Of a stretch of 64,000 nt of DNA, positions 40,488 to 48,587 are shown piece after piece. The position numbers and the translations under genes were made by a program. The stretch's first letter is position 1; each line of letters starts with the position of its first letter. The notes under the pieces were generated by a model. The model searched no databases and was not told the DNA's origin. It worked only from the letters and a program-made list of their open reading frames with translations. The stretch comes from Cellulomonas sp. C5510. Lineage in GTDB: Bacteria > Actinomycetota > Actinomycetes > Actinomycetales > Cellulomonadaceae. The stretch lies in the NCBI RefSeq assembly GCF_019797765.1, contig NZ_CP081862.1, forward strand, positions 2,914,001 to 2,978,000, read 5' to 3'.

Positions 40488-41498
40488 TCAGGCCCCGGGC
40501 GCCGGCCCCGTGCTGCCGCGCACCACCAGCTCCGGCTCGAACAGCAGCTCGTCCGTCGACACCGGGTGCCCGCCGATCTGCCCCACGAGCAGGTCGATCG
40601 CGGCGCGCCCCATGGGCTCGATGGGCTGCCGCACGGTGGTGAGCGGCGGCTCCGTGCAGTTCATGAACAGCGAGTCGTCGTACCCGACCACCGACACGTC
40701 GTCCGGGACGCGCCGCCCCGCGCGCCGGGCCGCACGGATGGCCCCGAGCGCGAGCGGGTCGGAGGCGCACACCAGCCCGGTCACGCCCTGGCGCAGCAGC
40801 CGGGTCGCGGCCGCCTGCCCGGCCTCGAGGGAGTACGCGCTGCGGGCCACGACGTCGTCGTCGAGCGTCAGGCCGAGCCGCTCGGCCGCGGCGCGCGCGG
40901 CGTGCAGCTTGCGCTCGGACGGCACGTGGTCGACGGGCCCGAGCACCAGGCCGATGCGGGTGTGGCCGAGGGACGCGAGGTGCCCGACGGCCTGCTCGAC
41001 CGCCACCTCGTCGTCGCAGGACACACGCGGGAACGGCAGCTCCTCGATGGCCGCGTTGATGAGCACGACGGGAAGCCCGCGGTCGACGAGCAGGCCGTAG
41101 TGGTCGTGGTCGGCCCCGCGCTGCGCGAAGTTGCCGCCGGCGAACACGATGCCCGACACCTGCTGCGCGAGCAGCAGGTCGACGTAGTCGGCCTCGGACA
41201 CCCCGCCCGCCGTCTGCGTGCACAGCACGGGCGTGTAGCCCTGCTGCGCGAGCGCGCCGCCGACGACCTCGGCGAACGCGGGGAAGATCGGGTTCTGGAG
41301 CTCGGGGAGCACGAGGCCCACGAGGCGGGCGCGCTCGCCGCGGAGCTTCGTCGGCCGCTCGTAGCCGAGCACGTCGAGGGCGGTGAGGACGGCCTGGCGC
41401 GTCTGCTCGGAGACCCCCGTCCGGCCGTTGAGCACGCGGCTCACCGTCGCCTCGGACACCCCGACCTTCTGCGCGACCTCCGCCAGCCTGCCAGCCAT
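40488..41498 (-). CDS. LacI-family repressor of the glucosidase/importer 2 operon
   Basis: The 336-residue protein has an N-terminal helix-turn-helix (RLAEVAQKVGVSEATVSRVLNGR near 4-26), a hinge helix region (YERPTKLRGERARL), and a sensor domain with VGLVLPELQNPIFPAFAEVVGGAL, CASDPLALGAIRAARRAGRRVPDDVSVVGYDDS and a C-terminal LFEPELVVRGSTG. It is transcribed in the same direction and lies just upstream of the operon whose promoter carries GCAA-type palindromes. An operator upstream of its own start suggests autoregulation. The inducer is unknown. Confidence 0.93.
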   Translation of the reverse strand: MAGRLAEVAQKVGVSEATVSRVLNGRTGVSEQTRQAVLTALDVLGYERPTKLRGERARLVGLVLPELQNPIFPAFAEVVGGALAQQGYTPVLCTQTAGGVSEADYVDLLLAQQVSGIVFAGGNFAQRGADHDHYGLLVDRGLPVVLINAAIEELPFPRVSCDDEVAVEQAVGHLASLGHTRIGLVLGPVDHVPSERKLHAARAAAERLGLTLDDDVVARSAYSLEAGQAAATRLLRQGVTGLVCASDPLALGAIRAARRAGRRVPDDVSVVGYDDSLFMNCTEPPLTTVRQPIEPMGRAAIDLLVGQIGGHPVSTDELLFEPELVVRGSTGPAPGA

Positions 41499-41505
41499 GA
41501 GCGCA

Positions 41506-41511
41506 AGTCTA
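41506..41511 (-). promoter_or_regulatory. -10 element, leaderless promoter of the LacI-family gene
   Basis: TAGACT on the minus strand, last base 8 nt before the ATG at 41498. Confidence 0.6.
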
Positions 41512-41523
41512 CGACGTGATCAC

Positions 41524-41536
41524 GCAAGCCGCTTGC
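41524..41536. promoter_or_regulatory. Autoregulatory LacI-type operator
   Basis: GCAAGC and GCTTGC form a perfect inverted repeat around one C, overlapping the -35 region of the repressor promoter. It resembles the general LacI/GalR operator TTGCAAGCGCTTGCAA. Confidence 0.7.
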
Positions 41537-41562
41537 ACGAGCCTGACCGACGCGGCGCCGCG

Positions 41563-42072
41563 TCAGGCGGTCGCCGCAGGGGCGAGCGTCCGCAGGTGCT
41601 CGGCGAGCTGCCCGGCCCACGCGCGCACCGCGTCGAAGTCCCGGTGGTCGCCCTCCTTCGCGCGCGCACCGGCGATGAGGGCCCGCTCGGCGAACGCCAG
41701 CTCGCTGCGCAGCAGCCGGCCCGCGAACGCCCGGTGACCCAGCGCCCCGACGTCCTGCATGAGCGCCAGCAGCTCGTGGGGGCTGTTCGCGGACGCTGCG
41801 GGCTGCGTGGCGAGACCCGACGAGAACACCCACACCACCCGGCGCCGGAGGTCCGGGGCGAACCGGGACCCGAAGTCACGGGCGGCGGGAAGCCAGTGCG
41901 CGGTGTACACGGCCGAGCCGAGCACGACGGCGTCGTACGGCGTCACGTCCACGACCTCGTCCGGCGCCGCCTCGTCGACGGAGTGCCCGTCGGCCCGCAG
42001 CACGTCCGCGACCGCCGAGCCGATCTCCGCGGTGGCGCCGTGGCGCGAGGCCACCGTCACCAGGATCCTCAT
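41563..42072 (-). CDS. Flavodoxin-domain protein (HemG-like)
   Basis: FMN-binding flavodoxin fold protein; similar proteins act as redox carriers or menaquinone-dependent protoporphyrinogen oxidases, but with the coproporphyrin-type heme genes nearby the latter role is unlikely. The 169 residues have the phosphate-binding loop ILVTVASRHGATAEIGSAVADVL at the N-terminus, then PYDAVVLGSAVYTAHWLPAARDF near 48 and VVWVFSSGLA near 83. ATG at 42072 has GGAGGGC about 5 nt upstream. Not obviously in an operon. Confidence 0.85.
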   Translation of the reverse strand: MRILVTVASRHGATAEIGSAVADVLRADGHSVDEAAPDEVVDVTPYDAVVLGSAVYTAHWLPAARDFGSRFAPDLRRRVVWVFSSGLATQPAASANSPHELLALMQDVGALGHRAFAGRLLRSELAFAERALIAGARAKEGDHRDFDAVRAWAGQLAEHLRTLAPAATA

Positions 42073-42223
42073 CGCTCTGCCCTCCACGGCTGGTCCTCCG
42101 GCGATCCGGCGCGGGGCCCCCTGCCCACGCCCCTGATCGCCTGCTCCATGGTCGGCGGCGCCTGCGCGGAAGTCGTGGGCCGGAGGTCCCCCCGGTCCGG
42201 CTCGACGGGTGTGACCAGCGTCA

Positions 42224-42745
42224 TCACGAGATGGTGGGACGACCGGGAGCCTCACGGTCCAGGTCCGGGATCGCCGGCTGGGCGCCCCGCAGCGCCCCGG
42301 CGACGCGCGTCAGCTCCGCGAGGTCCTCAGCCGGGAGGGCACCACCCACGTAGTGCGCGATCGCCTGCACGTGCCGGCGGCCGACCTCCCGCTGCAGCGC
42401 GGCGCCGGCCTCGGTGAGCGCCACGACCACGCCCCGCCGGTCCCCGGGGGCGGGCGCCCGACGCACCCACCCGGCCTCCTCCAGCCGTTCCACCATGCGG
42501 CTGAGGCTCGGCTGGCTGAGCAGGCTGGACTCGCCGAGGTCCCGCAGGCGCAGACCGTCCGGCGCGGTGCTCAACGTGAAGAGCACGTCGTACTCGCGCA
42601 GCGAGATGCGGTCCCAGATGGGGTCGCGCTGGAGCCTGCGCATGATGGCCACCTGCGCCCGGAACAGCTCCTCCCACGCGGTCGCCGCCGCCCCGTCCGC
42701 CCCGACCCTCGGGTCCGTACCGGCCCGCTCCGCCTGCTCGATCAC
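42224..42745 (-). CDS. MarR-family transcriptional regulator
   Basis: Dimeric winged-helix regulator, commonly responding to phenolics, oxidants or drugs. The 173-residue protein has a dimerisation helix (WEELFRAQVAIMRRLQRDPIWDRISLREYDVLFTL), the recognition region LRDLGESSLLSQPSLSRMVERLEEAGWVRR, a wing with the conserved Asp-Arg (APGDRRGVVVALTEAG) and C-terminal helices. GTG at 42745 is chosen because GGGGAG lies 6 nt upstream; an in-frame GTG at 42781 would add 12 residues. The target is unknown; the divergent gene at 42911 encodes a NYN protein. Confidence 0.87.
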   Translation of the reverse strand: MIEQAERAGTDPRVGADGAAATAWEELFRAQVAIMRRLQRDPIWDRISLREYDVLFTLSTAPDGLRLRDLGESSLLSQPSLSRMVERLEEAGWVRRAPAPGDRRGVVVALTEAGAALQREVGRRHVQAIAHYVGGALPAEDLAELTRVAGALRGAQPAIPDLDREAPGRPTIS

Positions 42746-42898
42746 GCGCGCTCCCCGCTCGGTCCATGCGTCTGCATACACCTGCCCAACCGCGCGGCGC
42801 CCGCCCCTGTTCCCGCCCCGGGGCTGCGCGTGGGGATCCCGTCGCGCCGGGCGGCGCACGTCCGGGGGCCGGGCGGGCGGGGGGCGGAGGGGCGCGGC

Positions 42899-42904
42899 TA
42901 CGCT
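42899..42904 (+). promoter_or_regulatory. -10 element, leaderless promoter of the NYN-domain gene
   Basis: TACGCT ending 7 nt before the ATG at 42911. Confidence 0.6.
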
Positions 42905-42910
42905 GACGGG

Positions 42911-43474
42911 ATGCAGAACGACGGGGTGCGCTCGACGTACGTGCTGGTCGACGGCGAGAACATCGATGCGACGCTCGGGTCGTCGATCCTCAACGGCCGC
43001 CCGACGCCGGAGCAGCGCCCGCGGTGGGAGCGGGTGCTGGACTTCGCGCAGCGCACCTGGGGACGGCCCACGAAGGGGCTGTTCTTCCTCAACGCCACCA
43101 GCGGCACGCTGCCGATGTCGTTCGTGCAGGCGCTGCTCGCCATCGGCTTCCAGCCGATCCCCCTGGCCGGCGAGGGCAAGGTCGTCGACATCGGCATCAA
43201 GCGGACGCTGGAGGCGCTCGCCGGCCGGGACGGCGACGTGATGCTGGCGTCGCACGACGGAGACTTCGCCCCGGAGGTCGAGGCGCTGCTCGGCACCGAC
43301 CGCCGCGTCGGGCTGCTGGCGTTCCGGGAGTTCACCAGCACGTCGCTGGCCCACCTGGCCGACCGCGGGCTGGAGGCGTTCGACCTGGAGTCCGACGTGC
43401 GGGCGTTCAACGTCACGCTCCCCCGCCTGCGGATCATCCCGCTCGACGAGTTCGACCCGCTGCGCTACCTCTGA
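42911..43474 (+). CDS. NYN-domain protein (PIN-like, putative ribonuclease)
   Basis: NYN domains are PIN-like nuclease folds thought to process RNA. The 187-residue protein opens with TYVLVDGENIDATLG (metal-binding Asp near 14), continues with FFLNATSGTLPMSFVQALLAIGFQPIPLAG, VVDIGIKRTLEAL (second Asp near 98), and VMLASHDGDFAPEVEALLG (Asp cluster near 115). It ends in LRIIPLDEFDPLRYL. It is a stand-alone NYN protein with no RNA-binding domain. The substrate is not known. Confidence 0.87.
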   Translation: MQNDGVRSTYVLVDGENIDATLGSSILNGRPTPEQRPRWERVLDFAQRTWGRPTKGLFFLNATSGTLPMSFVQALLAIGFQPIPLAGEGKVVDIGIKRTLEALAGRDGDVMLASHDGDFAPEVEALLGTDRRVGLLAFREFTSTSLAHLADRGLEAFDLESDVRAFNVTLPRLRIIPLDEFDPLRYL

Positions 43475-43573
43475 GCCGCCCCGCGGACGACGCGCCGGCC
43501 CCCGCCCGAGGAGGACCCCCTGCCACCGAGCCGGACCGCCGCGCACGACCGGACCGTCCCGGACGGCGAGCGC

Positions 43574-44110
43574 GTGCTGGTGCTGCTGCGCGCCGTGAAC
43601 GTCGGCGGCGCCTCGGCACTGCCCATGGCGGACCTGCGCGCCGCCGCGGGCGCACTGGGCCACGGCGACGTCGCCACGCACCTCGCGACGGGCAACCTGC
43701 TGCTCGTGCCCGCGGCCGGGTCGCCCAGGACGACGGGCGCGCTGGCGGAGCGGCTCGCCGTCGACCTGTCCGGACGGCTGGGCCGGCCGCTCGCCCTGAC
43801 GGTGCGCACCCGGGAGCAGGTCGACGCGGTGGTGGCGGCGAACCCCTACCCGGAGGCCGCCGAGTCGGACCCCTCCCACCTGCTCGTGGTGTTCCTCGAC
43901 GGCCCCGCCGCCGCGGACGGACCCGCCGACCTCGCGCGGTACGGCCGCGAGCGCGCGACGTGGCTGGGGAGCGCCGGCTACGTGCACTACCCCGACGGGA
44001 TCGGCCGCTCGAAGGTCACGGCACGTGTGCTCGACCGGCTCGCGGGCCGCTCGGGCACGGGCCGCAGCTGGCGGACCGTGCTCGCTCTGCGCGACCGGCT
44101 CGCGGGCTGA
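43574..44110 (+). CDS. DUF1697 family protein
   Basis: Conserved bacterial family of unknown function. The 178 residues show the family start VLLRAVNVGGASALPMADLRAAAGALGHGDVATHLATGNLLL, then NPYPEAAESDPSHLLVVFLDG, ERATWLGSAGYVHYPDGIGRSKV and a C-terminal SWRTVLALRDRLA. GTG at 43574 gives the usual family start, but it has no ribosome site. An in-frame CTG at 43520 has GAGGAGG 5 nt upstream and would add 18 residues, so a non-canonical start is possible. Confidence 0.85.
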   Translation: MLVLLRAVNVGGASALPMADLRAAAGALGHGDVATHLATGNLLLVPAAGSPRTTGALAERLAVDLSGRLGRPLALTVRTREQVDAVVAANPYPEAAESDPSHLLVVFLDGPAAADGPADLARYGRERATWLGSAGYVHYPDGIGRSKVTARVLDRLAGRSGTGRSWRTVLALRDRLAG

Positions 44111-44140
44111 CGCCGCCGCCCACCACGCGGCCGCGGTCGG

Positions 44141-44146
44141 TACCGT
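44141..44146 (+). promoter_or_regulatory. -10 element, leaderless promoter of the HIT gene
   Basis: TACCGT ending 8 nt before the ATG at 44154. Confidence 0.6.
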
Positions 44147-44153
44147 GGGCGGC

Positions 44154-44600
44154 ATGACGACGCTGTTCACCCGCATCATCGACGGCGAGCTCCCGGGCCG
44201 GTTCGTCTGGGCCGACGACCGCGCGGTGGCGTTCGCGACGATCGCGCCGATCTCCGACGGTCACGTGCTCGTGGTGCCCCGCGAGGAGGTCGCCCAGCTC
44301 ACCGACGCCGACGACGACCTGCTGGCGCACCTGGTCAGCGTCGCCAAGACCGTCGGGCGGGCGCAGCAGGCAGCCTGGGACGCCCCCCGCGCGGCGCTCC
44401 TGGTGGCGGGGTTCGAGGTGCCGCACCTGCACCTGCACGTGCTGCCCGCCTGGGGCGAGGCCGAGCTGAGCTTCTCCGCCGCGCGGCACGATGTGCCGGA
44501 CGCGGAGCTCGATGCCGCGGCCGAGCGCCTGCGGGAGGCACTCCGGGCCGCTGGCCACGCGGCGCACGTGCCGGCCTCGCTCACCTCCTCCGCGCTCTGA
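44154..44600 (+). CDS. HIT-family nucleotide hydrolase
   Basis: Histidine-triad enzymes hydrolyse nucleoside phosphoramidates, adenylyl-lysine or dinucleoside polyphosphates. The 148-residue protein starts MTTLFTRIIDGELPGRFVW, has DDRAVAFATIAPISDGHVLVVPREEV near 22, and the triad HLHLHVLPAW near 95, all near the usual length of Hint-type proteins. Physiological substrate unknown. It converges on a short-chain dehydrogenase gene. Confidence 0.93.
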   Translation: MTTLFTRIIDGELPGRFVWADDRAVAFATIAPISDGHVLVVPREEVAQLTDADDDLLAHLVSVAKTVGRAQQAAWDAPRAALLVAGFEVPHLHLHVLPAWGEAELSFSAARHDVPDAELDAAAERLREALRAAGHAAHVPASLTSSAL

Positions 44601-44604
44601 CCCC

Positions 44605-44649
44605 GGTGCCCGCGAGACACCCGGTCGCCGGCGGCAGGGTGCGGGCGCC
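44605..44649. terminator. Possible bidirectional hairpin between the HIT and SDR genes
   Basis: GGTGCCCGC (44605-44613) and GCGGGCGCC (44641-44649) pair with one U-G; the 27-nt interior can form a second small stem. It spans the 49-bp convergent gap. Confidence 0.4.
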
Positions 44650-45474
44650 CTACGCCACCGGGTCGTCCGGGCCGTAGGGCACGAGCCGCAGCGTCCGGGC
44701 GTCGGCCTCGACCACGCGCGCGGCGACCGCGCGCAGCGACTCCTCCGTGTCCGTCCCGGCGCGGACGAACCGCCCCGACAGCGCGTCGAGCCGCCCGGAG
44801 CCGAACGCGTCGACGAGGGCGACGGTGTCCTCCACCGGCGTCCACTGCGTGCGGTCGTCGTGCAGCGGCATCCCCCGGGTCATGTCGGTGACGACGACGC
44901 CGGGCGCGACGTCCAGCACCCGCACGCCGCGGTCCGCGTACTGGCGGTCGATCATGGTGGTCAGCCGCGCGAGCGCGCCCTTGCTGATGCCGTAGCCGGT
45001 GTAGACGGGAGACGGGCGGTGCCCGGACCCGGAGTTGATGTTCACCACGTACCCCGTCCCGCGCGCGAGCATGCCGGGCAGCACGGCGTGGCTGAGCAGC
45101 AGCGGGCCGCGCACGTTGGTCTCGATGACGCGCCACACGTCGTCCGGGTCGTCGCGGACCAGGTCGACCTCCTGGTGCTCGATCACGCCGGCGTTGTTGA
45201 CGAGCAGCCCGACGCCGCCCTGCGCCGCGAAAGCCGCCTCCACGCGGGCGACGGCCGCCACCACCGCCGCGCGGTCCACCACGTCGGCGACCTCCGTCAG
45301 GACGTGGGCGCCGGGCCGGGCGGCGACCGCCTCAGCCGCGACGTCCGCCAGCGGCTCGGGGCTGCGGCCGAGCAGCGCCACGTCCCACCCGGCCCCCACC
45401 AGCCCGAGGACGAGGCCACGGCCGATCCCTCGTCCGGCTCCGGTCACGACGGCAGTGCGCGGGGTGGTCGTCAT
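44650..45474 (-). CDS. Short-chain dehydrogenase/reductase (SDR)
   Basis: NAD(P)-dependent oxidoreductase of unknown substrate. The 274-residue classical SDR has the cofactor motif TGAGRGIGRG near 11, LLVNNAGVIE near 91, catalytic Ser in VVNINSGSGH near 143, and Tyr-x3-Lys in YTGYGISKGALARL near 160, followed by LDVAPGVVVTDMTRG. The C-terminus is a little longer than usual. ATG at 45474 has GACGAT at the leaderless distance (7 nt). It is divergent from nhaA. Confidence 0.92.
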   Translation of the reverse strand: MTTTPRTAVVTGAGRGIGRGLVLGLVGAGWDVALLGRSPEPLADVAAEAVAARPGAHVLTEVADVVDRAAVVAAVARVEAAFAAQGGVGLLVNNAGVIEHQEVDLVRDDPDDVWRVIETNVRGPLLLSHAVLPGMLARGTGYVVNINSGSGHRPSPVYTGYGISKGALARLTTMIDRQYADRGVRVLDVAPGVVVTDMTRGMPLHDDRTQWTPVEDTVALVDAFGSGRLDALSGRFVRAGTDTEESLRAVAARVVEADARTLRLVPYGPDDPVA

Positions 45475-45604
45475 GCCCCCATCGTCGCGCACCGGCACGT
45501 CGCTCGGCATACTGGCGCCACCCGCGACGTTCGGGACGAGAGCGCCGGGCCCACGGACGGCCCGCCCGCGCGCCCGCCCGACCGCCGACCGCTGGGAGCC
45601 GCCC

Positions 45605-46993
45605 GTGGCCACCGACGCCATCGACCCCGCCCGCTCCGTCCCGGGTCCCCCGCTGCGCCTGCGGCTGCCGTCGGTGAGCCCGTCGGTCCGGGACTTCCTG
45701 GCCACGGAGGCCGGGAGCGCGGTGTTCCTGCTGGCGGCGACCGTGGTGGCGCTGGTCTGGTCGAACTCCCCGCTGTCGGGGGCGTACGACGCGCTGTGGT
45801 CGACGTCGGCCGGGTTCCACGTCGGCGGGGTCGGCCTGGACCTCGACCTGCACCACTGGGTGAACGACGCGGCGATGGCGGTGTTCTTCTGCGTCGTCGG
45901 CCTGGAGATCAACCGCGAGGTCACCAGCGGTGAGCTGCGCGACCGGCGCACGGTGGCCGTCCCGGCGCTGGGTGCGCTCGGGGGCCTGGTGGTGCCCGCG
46001 CTGATCTACCTGGTGTTCACCGCGGGCACCGAGGCCGCGCACGGCTGGGGCGTCGTGATGTCCACCGACACGGCGTTCCTCGTCGGCATCCTCGCGCTGT
46101 TCGGCCCCGCGTGCCCCGACCGGCTGCGGCTGTTCCTGCTGACGCTGGCGATCGTCGACGACATCGGCGCGATCACCGTCATGGCGGTGTTCTACAACGA
46201 CGGCGTGGACCTGGCGGCCCTCGGCGTCGCGGGGGCGCTCGTGGCGGCGCTGCTCGCGCTGCGCTGGCTCCGGGTCTGGCGGCTCGCGCCGTACGCGCTG
46301 GTGGGCGTCGCGCTGTGGCTGGCCGTGAACGCGTCCGGCGTGCACGCGACGCTCGCCGGGGTGCTGGTCGGGCTGCTGCTGCCGTCGCGGGCGATGCCGC
46401 GGTCGCACGTCGAGCAGGTCCCGCAGTGGGCCGACGGGCTGGTGGCGGACACCACCGCAGACCGGGAGCACCTGACGGAGCTCGCCGCGCGGGCGGCGGT
46501 GCCGGCGAGCGAGCGGCTGCAGCGCGTGCTGCACCCCTGGTCGGCATTCGTGGTGGTGCCGGTGTTCGGGCTGGCGAACGCCGGCGTCCGGCTGGACGGC
46601 GAGGCGCTGCGCGCGGCGGCGACGTCGCCGGTGACGATCGGCGTCGCGGTGGCGCTGGTCGCGGGCAACACGATCGGCATCACGGGGGCGGCCACGCTCG
46701 CGATCCGCACGGGCCTGGGGCGCCTGCCCGGCCGCGTGCGGTGGGGCCACCTGGTGGGCGGCGCCGTGCTCGCCGGCATCGGCTTCACCATCTCGCTGTT
46801 CATCGCGGAGCTCGCCTTCGAGGGCGAGCTGCGGGAGCAGGCGAAGATCGGCATCCTCGCGGGCTCGCTGGTGGCGGCGGTGCTCGGCACGGTGCTGCTG
46901 CGGATCCTCGGCGACCGGCTGCCGCTGTGCTCCCCCGACGACGACCCCCCGCCCGCGCTCCCGCCGCGGCCCTGGGGACCGGGCACCGCCTGA
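45605..46993 (+). CDS. nhaA: Na+/H+ antiporter NhaA
   Basis: Exports sodium in exchange for protons, controlling cytoplasmic pH and salt. The 462-residue protein has about 12 helices. It carries FLATEAGSAVFLLAATVVALVWSNSPL near 33, VNDAAMAVFFCVVGLEINREVTSGEL near 83, STDTAFLVGILALFG near 150, the essential Asp pair in LLTLAIVDDIGAITVMAVFY near 175, and a late GIGFTISLFIAELAF near 395. GTG at 45605 has GGGAG about 8 nt upstream. The C-terminal 25 residues are Pro/Asp-rich and cytosolic. Confidence 0.95.
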   Translation: MATDAIDPARSVPGPPLRLRLPSVSPSVRDFLATEAGSAVFLLAATVVALVWSNSPLSGAYDALWSTSAGFHVGGVGLDLDLHHWVNDAAMAVFFCVVGLEINREVTSGELRDRRTVAVPALGALGGLVVPALIYLVFTAGTEAAHGWGVVMSTDTAFLVGILALFGPACPDRLRLFLLTLAIVDDIGAITVMAVFYNDGVDLAALGVAGALVAALLALRWLRVWRLAPYALVGVALWLAVNASGVHATLAGVLVGLLLPSRAMPRSHVEQVPQWADGLVADTTADREHLTELAARAAVPASERLQRVLHPWSAFVVVPVFGLANAGVRLDGEALRAAATSPVTIGVAVALVAGNTIGITGAATLAIRTGLGRLPGRVRWGHLVGGAVLAGIGFTISLFIAELAFEGELREQAKIGILAGSLVAAVLGTVLLRILGDRLPLCSPDDDPPPALPPRPWGPGTA

Positions 46994-47019
46994 GCGCCGC
47001 ACCGCTCAGGCCGGACCGC

Positions 47020-47538
47020 TCAGACCGGGCCGCCCACGCCGGGTGCCGCCCCGGCGACGGCCGTCCGCAGCGCGTCCAGGTCGAGGCGTCCGCGGTACTG
47101 CTCGTCCTGGACGAACAGGGTCGGGGTCCCGCGGACGCCGAGCCCGAGCCCGGCGACGTAGTCGGCCTCCACCAGGTCCGCGAAGCGCTGCGCGCCCGGG
47201 CCGGCGACGGTGCCGGGCTCCAGGCCGAGTCGCGCCCCGGCGGCGCGCAGGTCCGGCTCCGTCAGCCGGTCCTGCTGCGCGAACAGCGCCCGCTGCATCT
47301 CCCAGAACAGGCCCTGCTCCGCGGCGGCCTCGGCGGCCAGGGCCGCCACGAGGGCGTGCGGGTGCACCTGGAAGAGCGGGAAGTGCCGCCAGACGAGCCG
47401 CACGCCGCCGCCGGACTCCTCGACGAGGCGGCGCAGCACCGGCTCCGCCTGCCGGCAGTACGGGCACTCGAGGTCCCCGAACTCGGTGATCGTCACGGGG
47501 GCGGCGGGGTCCCCCAGCACGAGGCGCGCGTCGGGCAT
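47020..47538 (-). CDS. DsbA-family thioredoxin-fold oxidoreductase
   Basis: Thiol-disulfide oxidoreductase of the DsbA/FrnE type. The 172 residues have the redox motif CPYC in ITEFGDLECPYCRQAEPVLRRL near 24, a helical insert (HALVAALAAEAAAEQGLFWEMQRALFAQQDRL) and the cis-Pro loop GLGVRGTPTLFV near 140. There is no signal peptide or membrane helix, so it is likely cytosolic. ATG at 47538 has GATGCT at the leaderless distance. It converges on nhaA, 26 bp away; NhaA-DsbA fusions exist in other actinobacteria, so the pairing may be meaningful. Confidence 0.9.
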   Translation of the reverse strand: MPDARLVLGDPAAPVTITEFGDLECPYCRQAEPVLRRLVEESGGGVRLVWRHFPLFQVHPHALVAALAAEAAAEQGLFWEMQRALFAQQDRLTEPDLRAAGARLGLEPGTVAGPGAQRFADLVEADYVAGLGLGVRGTPTLFVQDEQYRGRLDLDALRTAVAGAAPGVGGPV

Positions 47539-47555
47539 GCGCCCAGCATCGCCGA

Positions 47556-48587
47556 TCAGCGCGGCCGCATCGGGGGGCTCGCCGTGCCGGCTCCCCGCAC
47601 GATGCCCGCCACGAGCTCCCGCATCGCCTGCACGCCGCTGTACCGCGGGCGGAACCCGAGCTCGCGCTCGGCGCGGCTCGTGTCCATCACGGGAGCGGAG
47701 GCCCCCATGTCGAACCAGCCCGGTCCGACCGGGACCACGCGCGCGTGCCAGCCGGCGGTCATGGCCGCCCGGACGGGGCCGTGCGGGACCTCCCGCCACC
47801 GGCCCCGGCTCACGACGTCCGCGACGTCGGCGGCACGCACGACTCCCGGCCCGGCGACGTTGAACGGCCCGGCCGCCTGCCGCACGACCGCCTCGCGGAA
47901 CGCGTCCGCCAGGTCGTCGGCGTGCACGGCCTGCAGCCGGAACCCGGCGGGCCACGGCAGGAGCGGCAGCCGGTTGCCGAGCAGCCGGCCGGGGACGAAC
48001 GGGCCGAGGAAGTACCGCTGGATCTCGTGCCCGGCGGCGTGCTGGAACACCAGCGCCGGCCGCAGCCGGGCGATCGTCAGCGCGGGGTGGCGCAGCTCCG
48101 CCTCGTCCAGCAGCCGCTCGACCGCGACCTTGTCCACGCTGTAGTCCGAGGAGCGCACGCCGCCCGTGTCCCAGCCCTCGTCGCGCGGCTCGTCCCCGTA
48201 CGACGGCGAGTACGCCCCGACGGACGACGCGACCACGAGGTGCGGCACCTGGGCCTCGACGACCGCGGCGAGCACCCGGCGCATGCCGTCGACGTTGACC
48301 CGGCGGAGCGCGTCGCGGTCGTGGCTGGGCTGGATGAGCCAGGCCAGGTTCACGACGGCGTCCGCACCCGCGACGAGGGCGGCGAGCCGGCGCACCACGG
48401 GGCCGTCCGGCCCGCGGGCGCCCACGTCGGCCGCGGACCACTCCACGGTGTCGTAGGGGGCCGGGGGAGGGCCCTGCGGCACACGCCGGACGACGCCGGC
48501 GACGGACGTCACGGTCCCGTCGTCGCGGAGCCGCCGCAGCAGCGCCGTGCCGACGTTGCCGCTCGCGCCGAGCACGACGACCCTCAC
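47556..48587 (-). CDS. NAD-dependent epimerase/dehydratase family protein
   Basis: Extended SDR, probably acting on a nucleotide sugar or a related substrate. The 343-residue protein opens with RVVVLGASGNVGTALLRRL (cofactor loop), continues with VVNLAWLIQPSHDRDALRRVNVDGMRRVL, catalytic Ser region VVASSVGAYSP near 125, and SSDYSVDKVAVERLL near 152 (Tyr-x3-Lys). Later come LRPALVFQHAAG and a substrate-binding C-terminal part. GTG at 48587 overlaps the preceding stop (GTGA). It belongs to a run of three genes starting at 49308. Confidence 0.9.
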   Translation of the reverse strand: MRVVVLGASGNVGTALLRRLRDDGTVTSVAGVVRRVPQGPPPAPYDTVEWSAADVGARGPDGPVVRRLAALVAGADAVVNLAWLIQPSHDRDALRRVNVDGMRRVLAAVVEAQVPHLVVASSVGAYSPSYGDEPRDEGWDTGGVRSSDYSVDKVAVERLLDEAELRHPALTIARLRPALVFQHAAGHEIQRYFLGPFVPGRLLGNRLPLLPWPAGFRLQAVHADDLADAFREAVVRQAAGPFNVAGPGVVRAADVADVVSRGRWREVPHGPVRAAMTAGWHARVVPVGPGWFDMGASAPVMDTSRAERELGFRPRYSGVQAMRELVAGIVRGAGTASPPMRPR

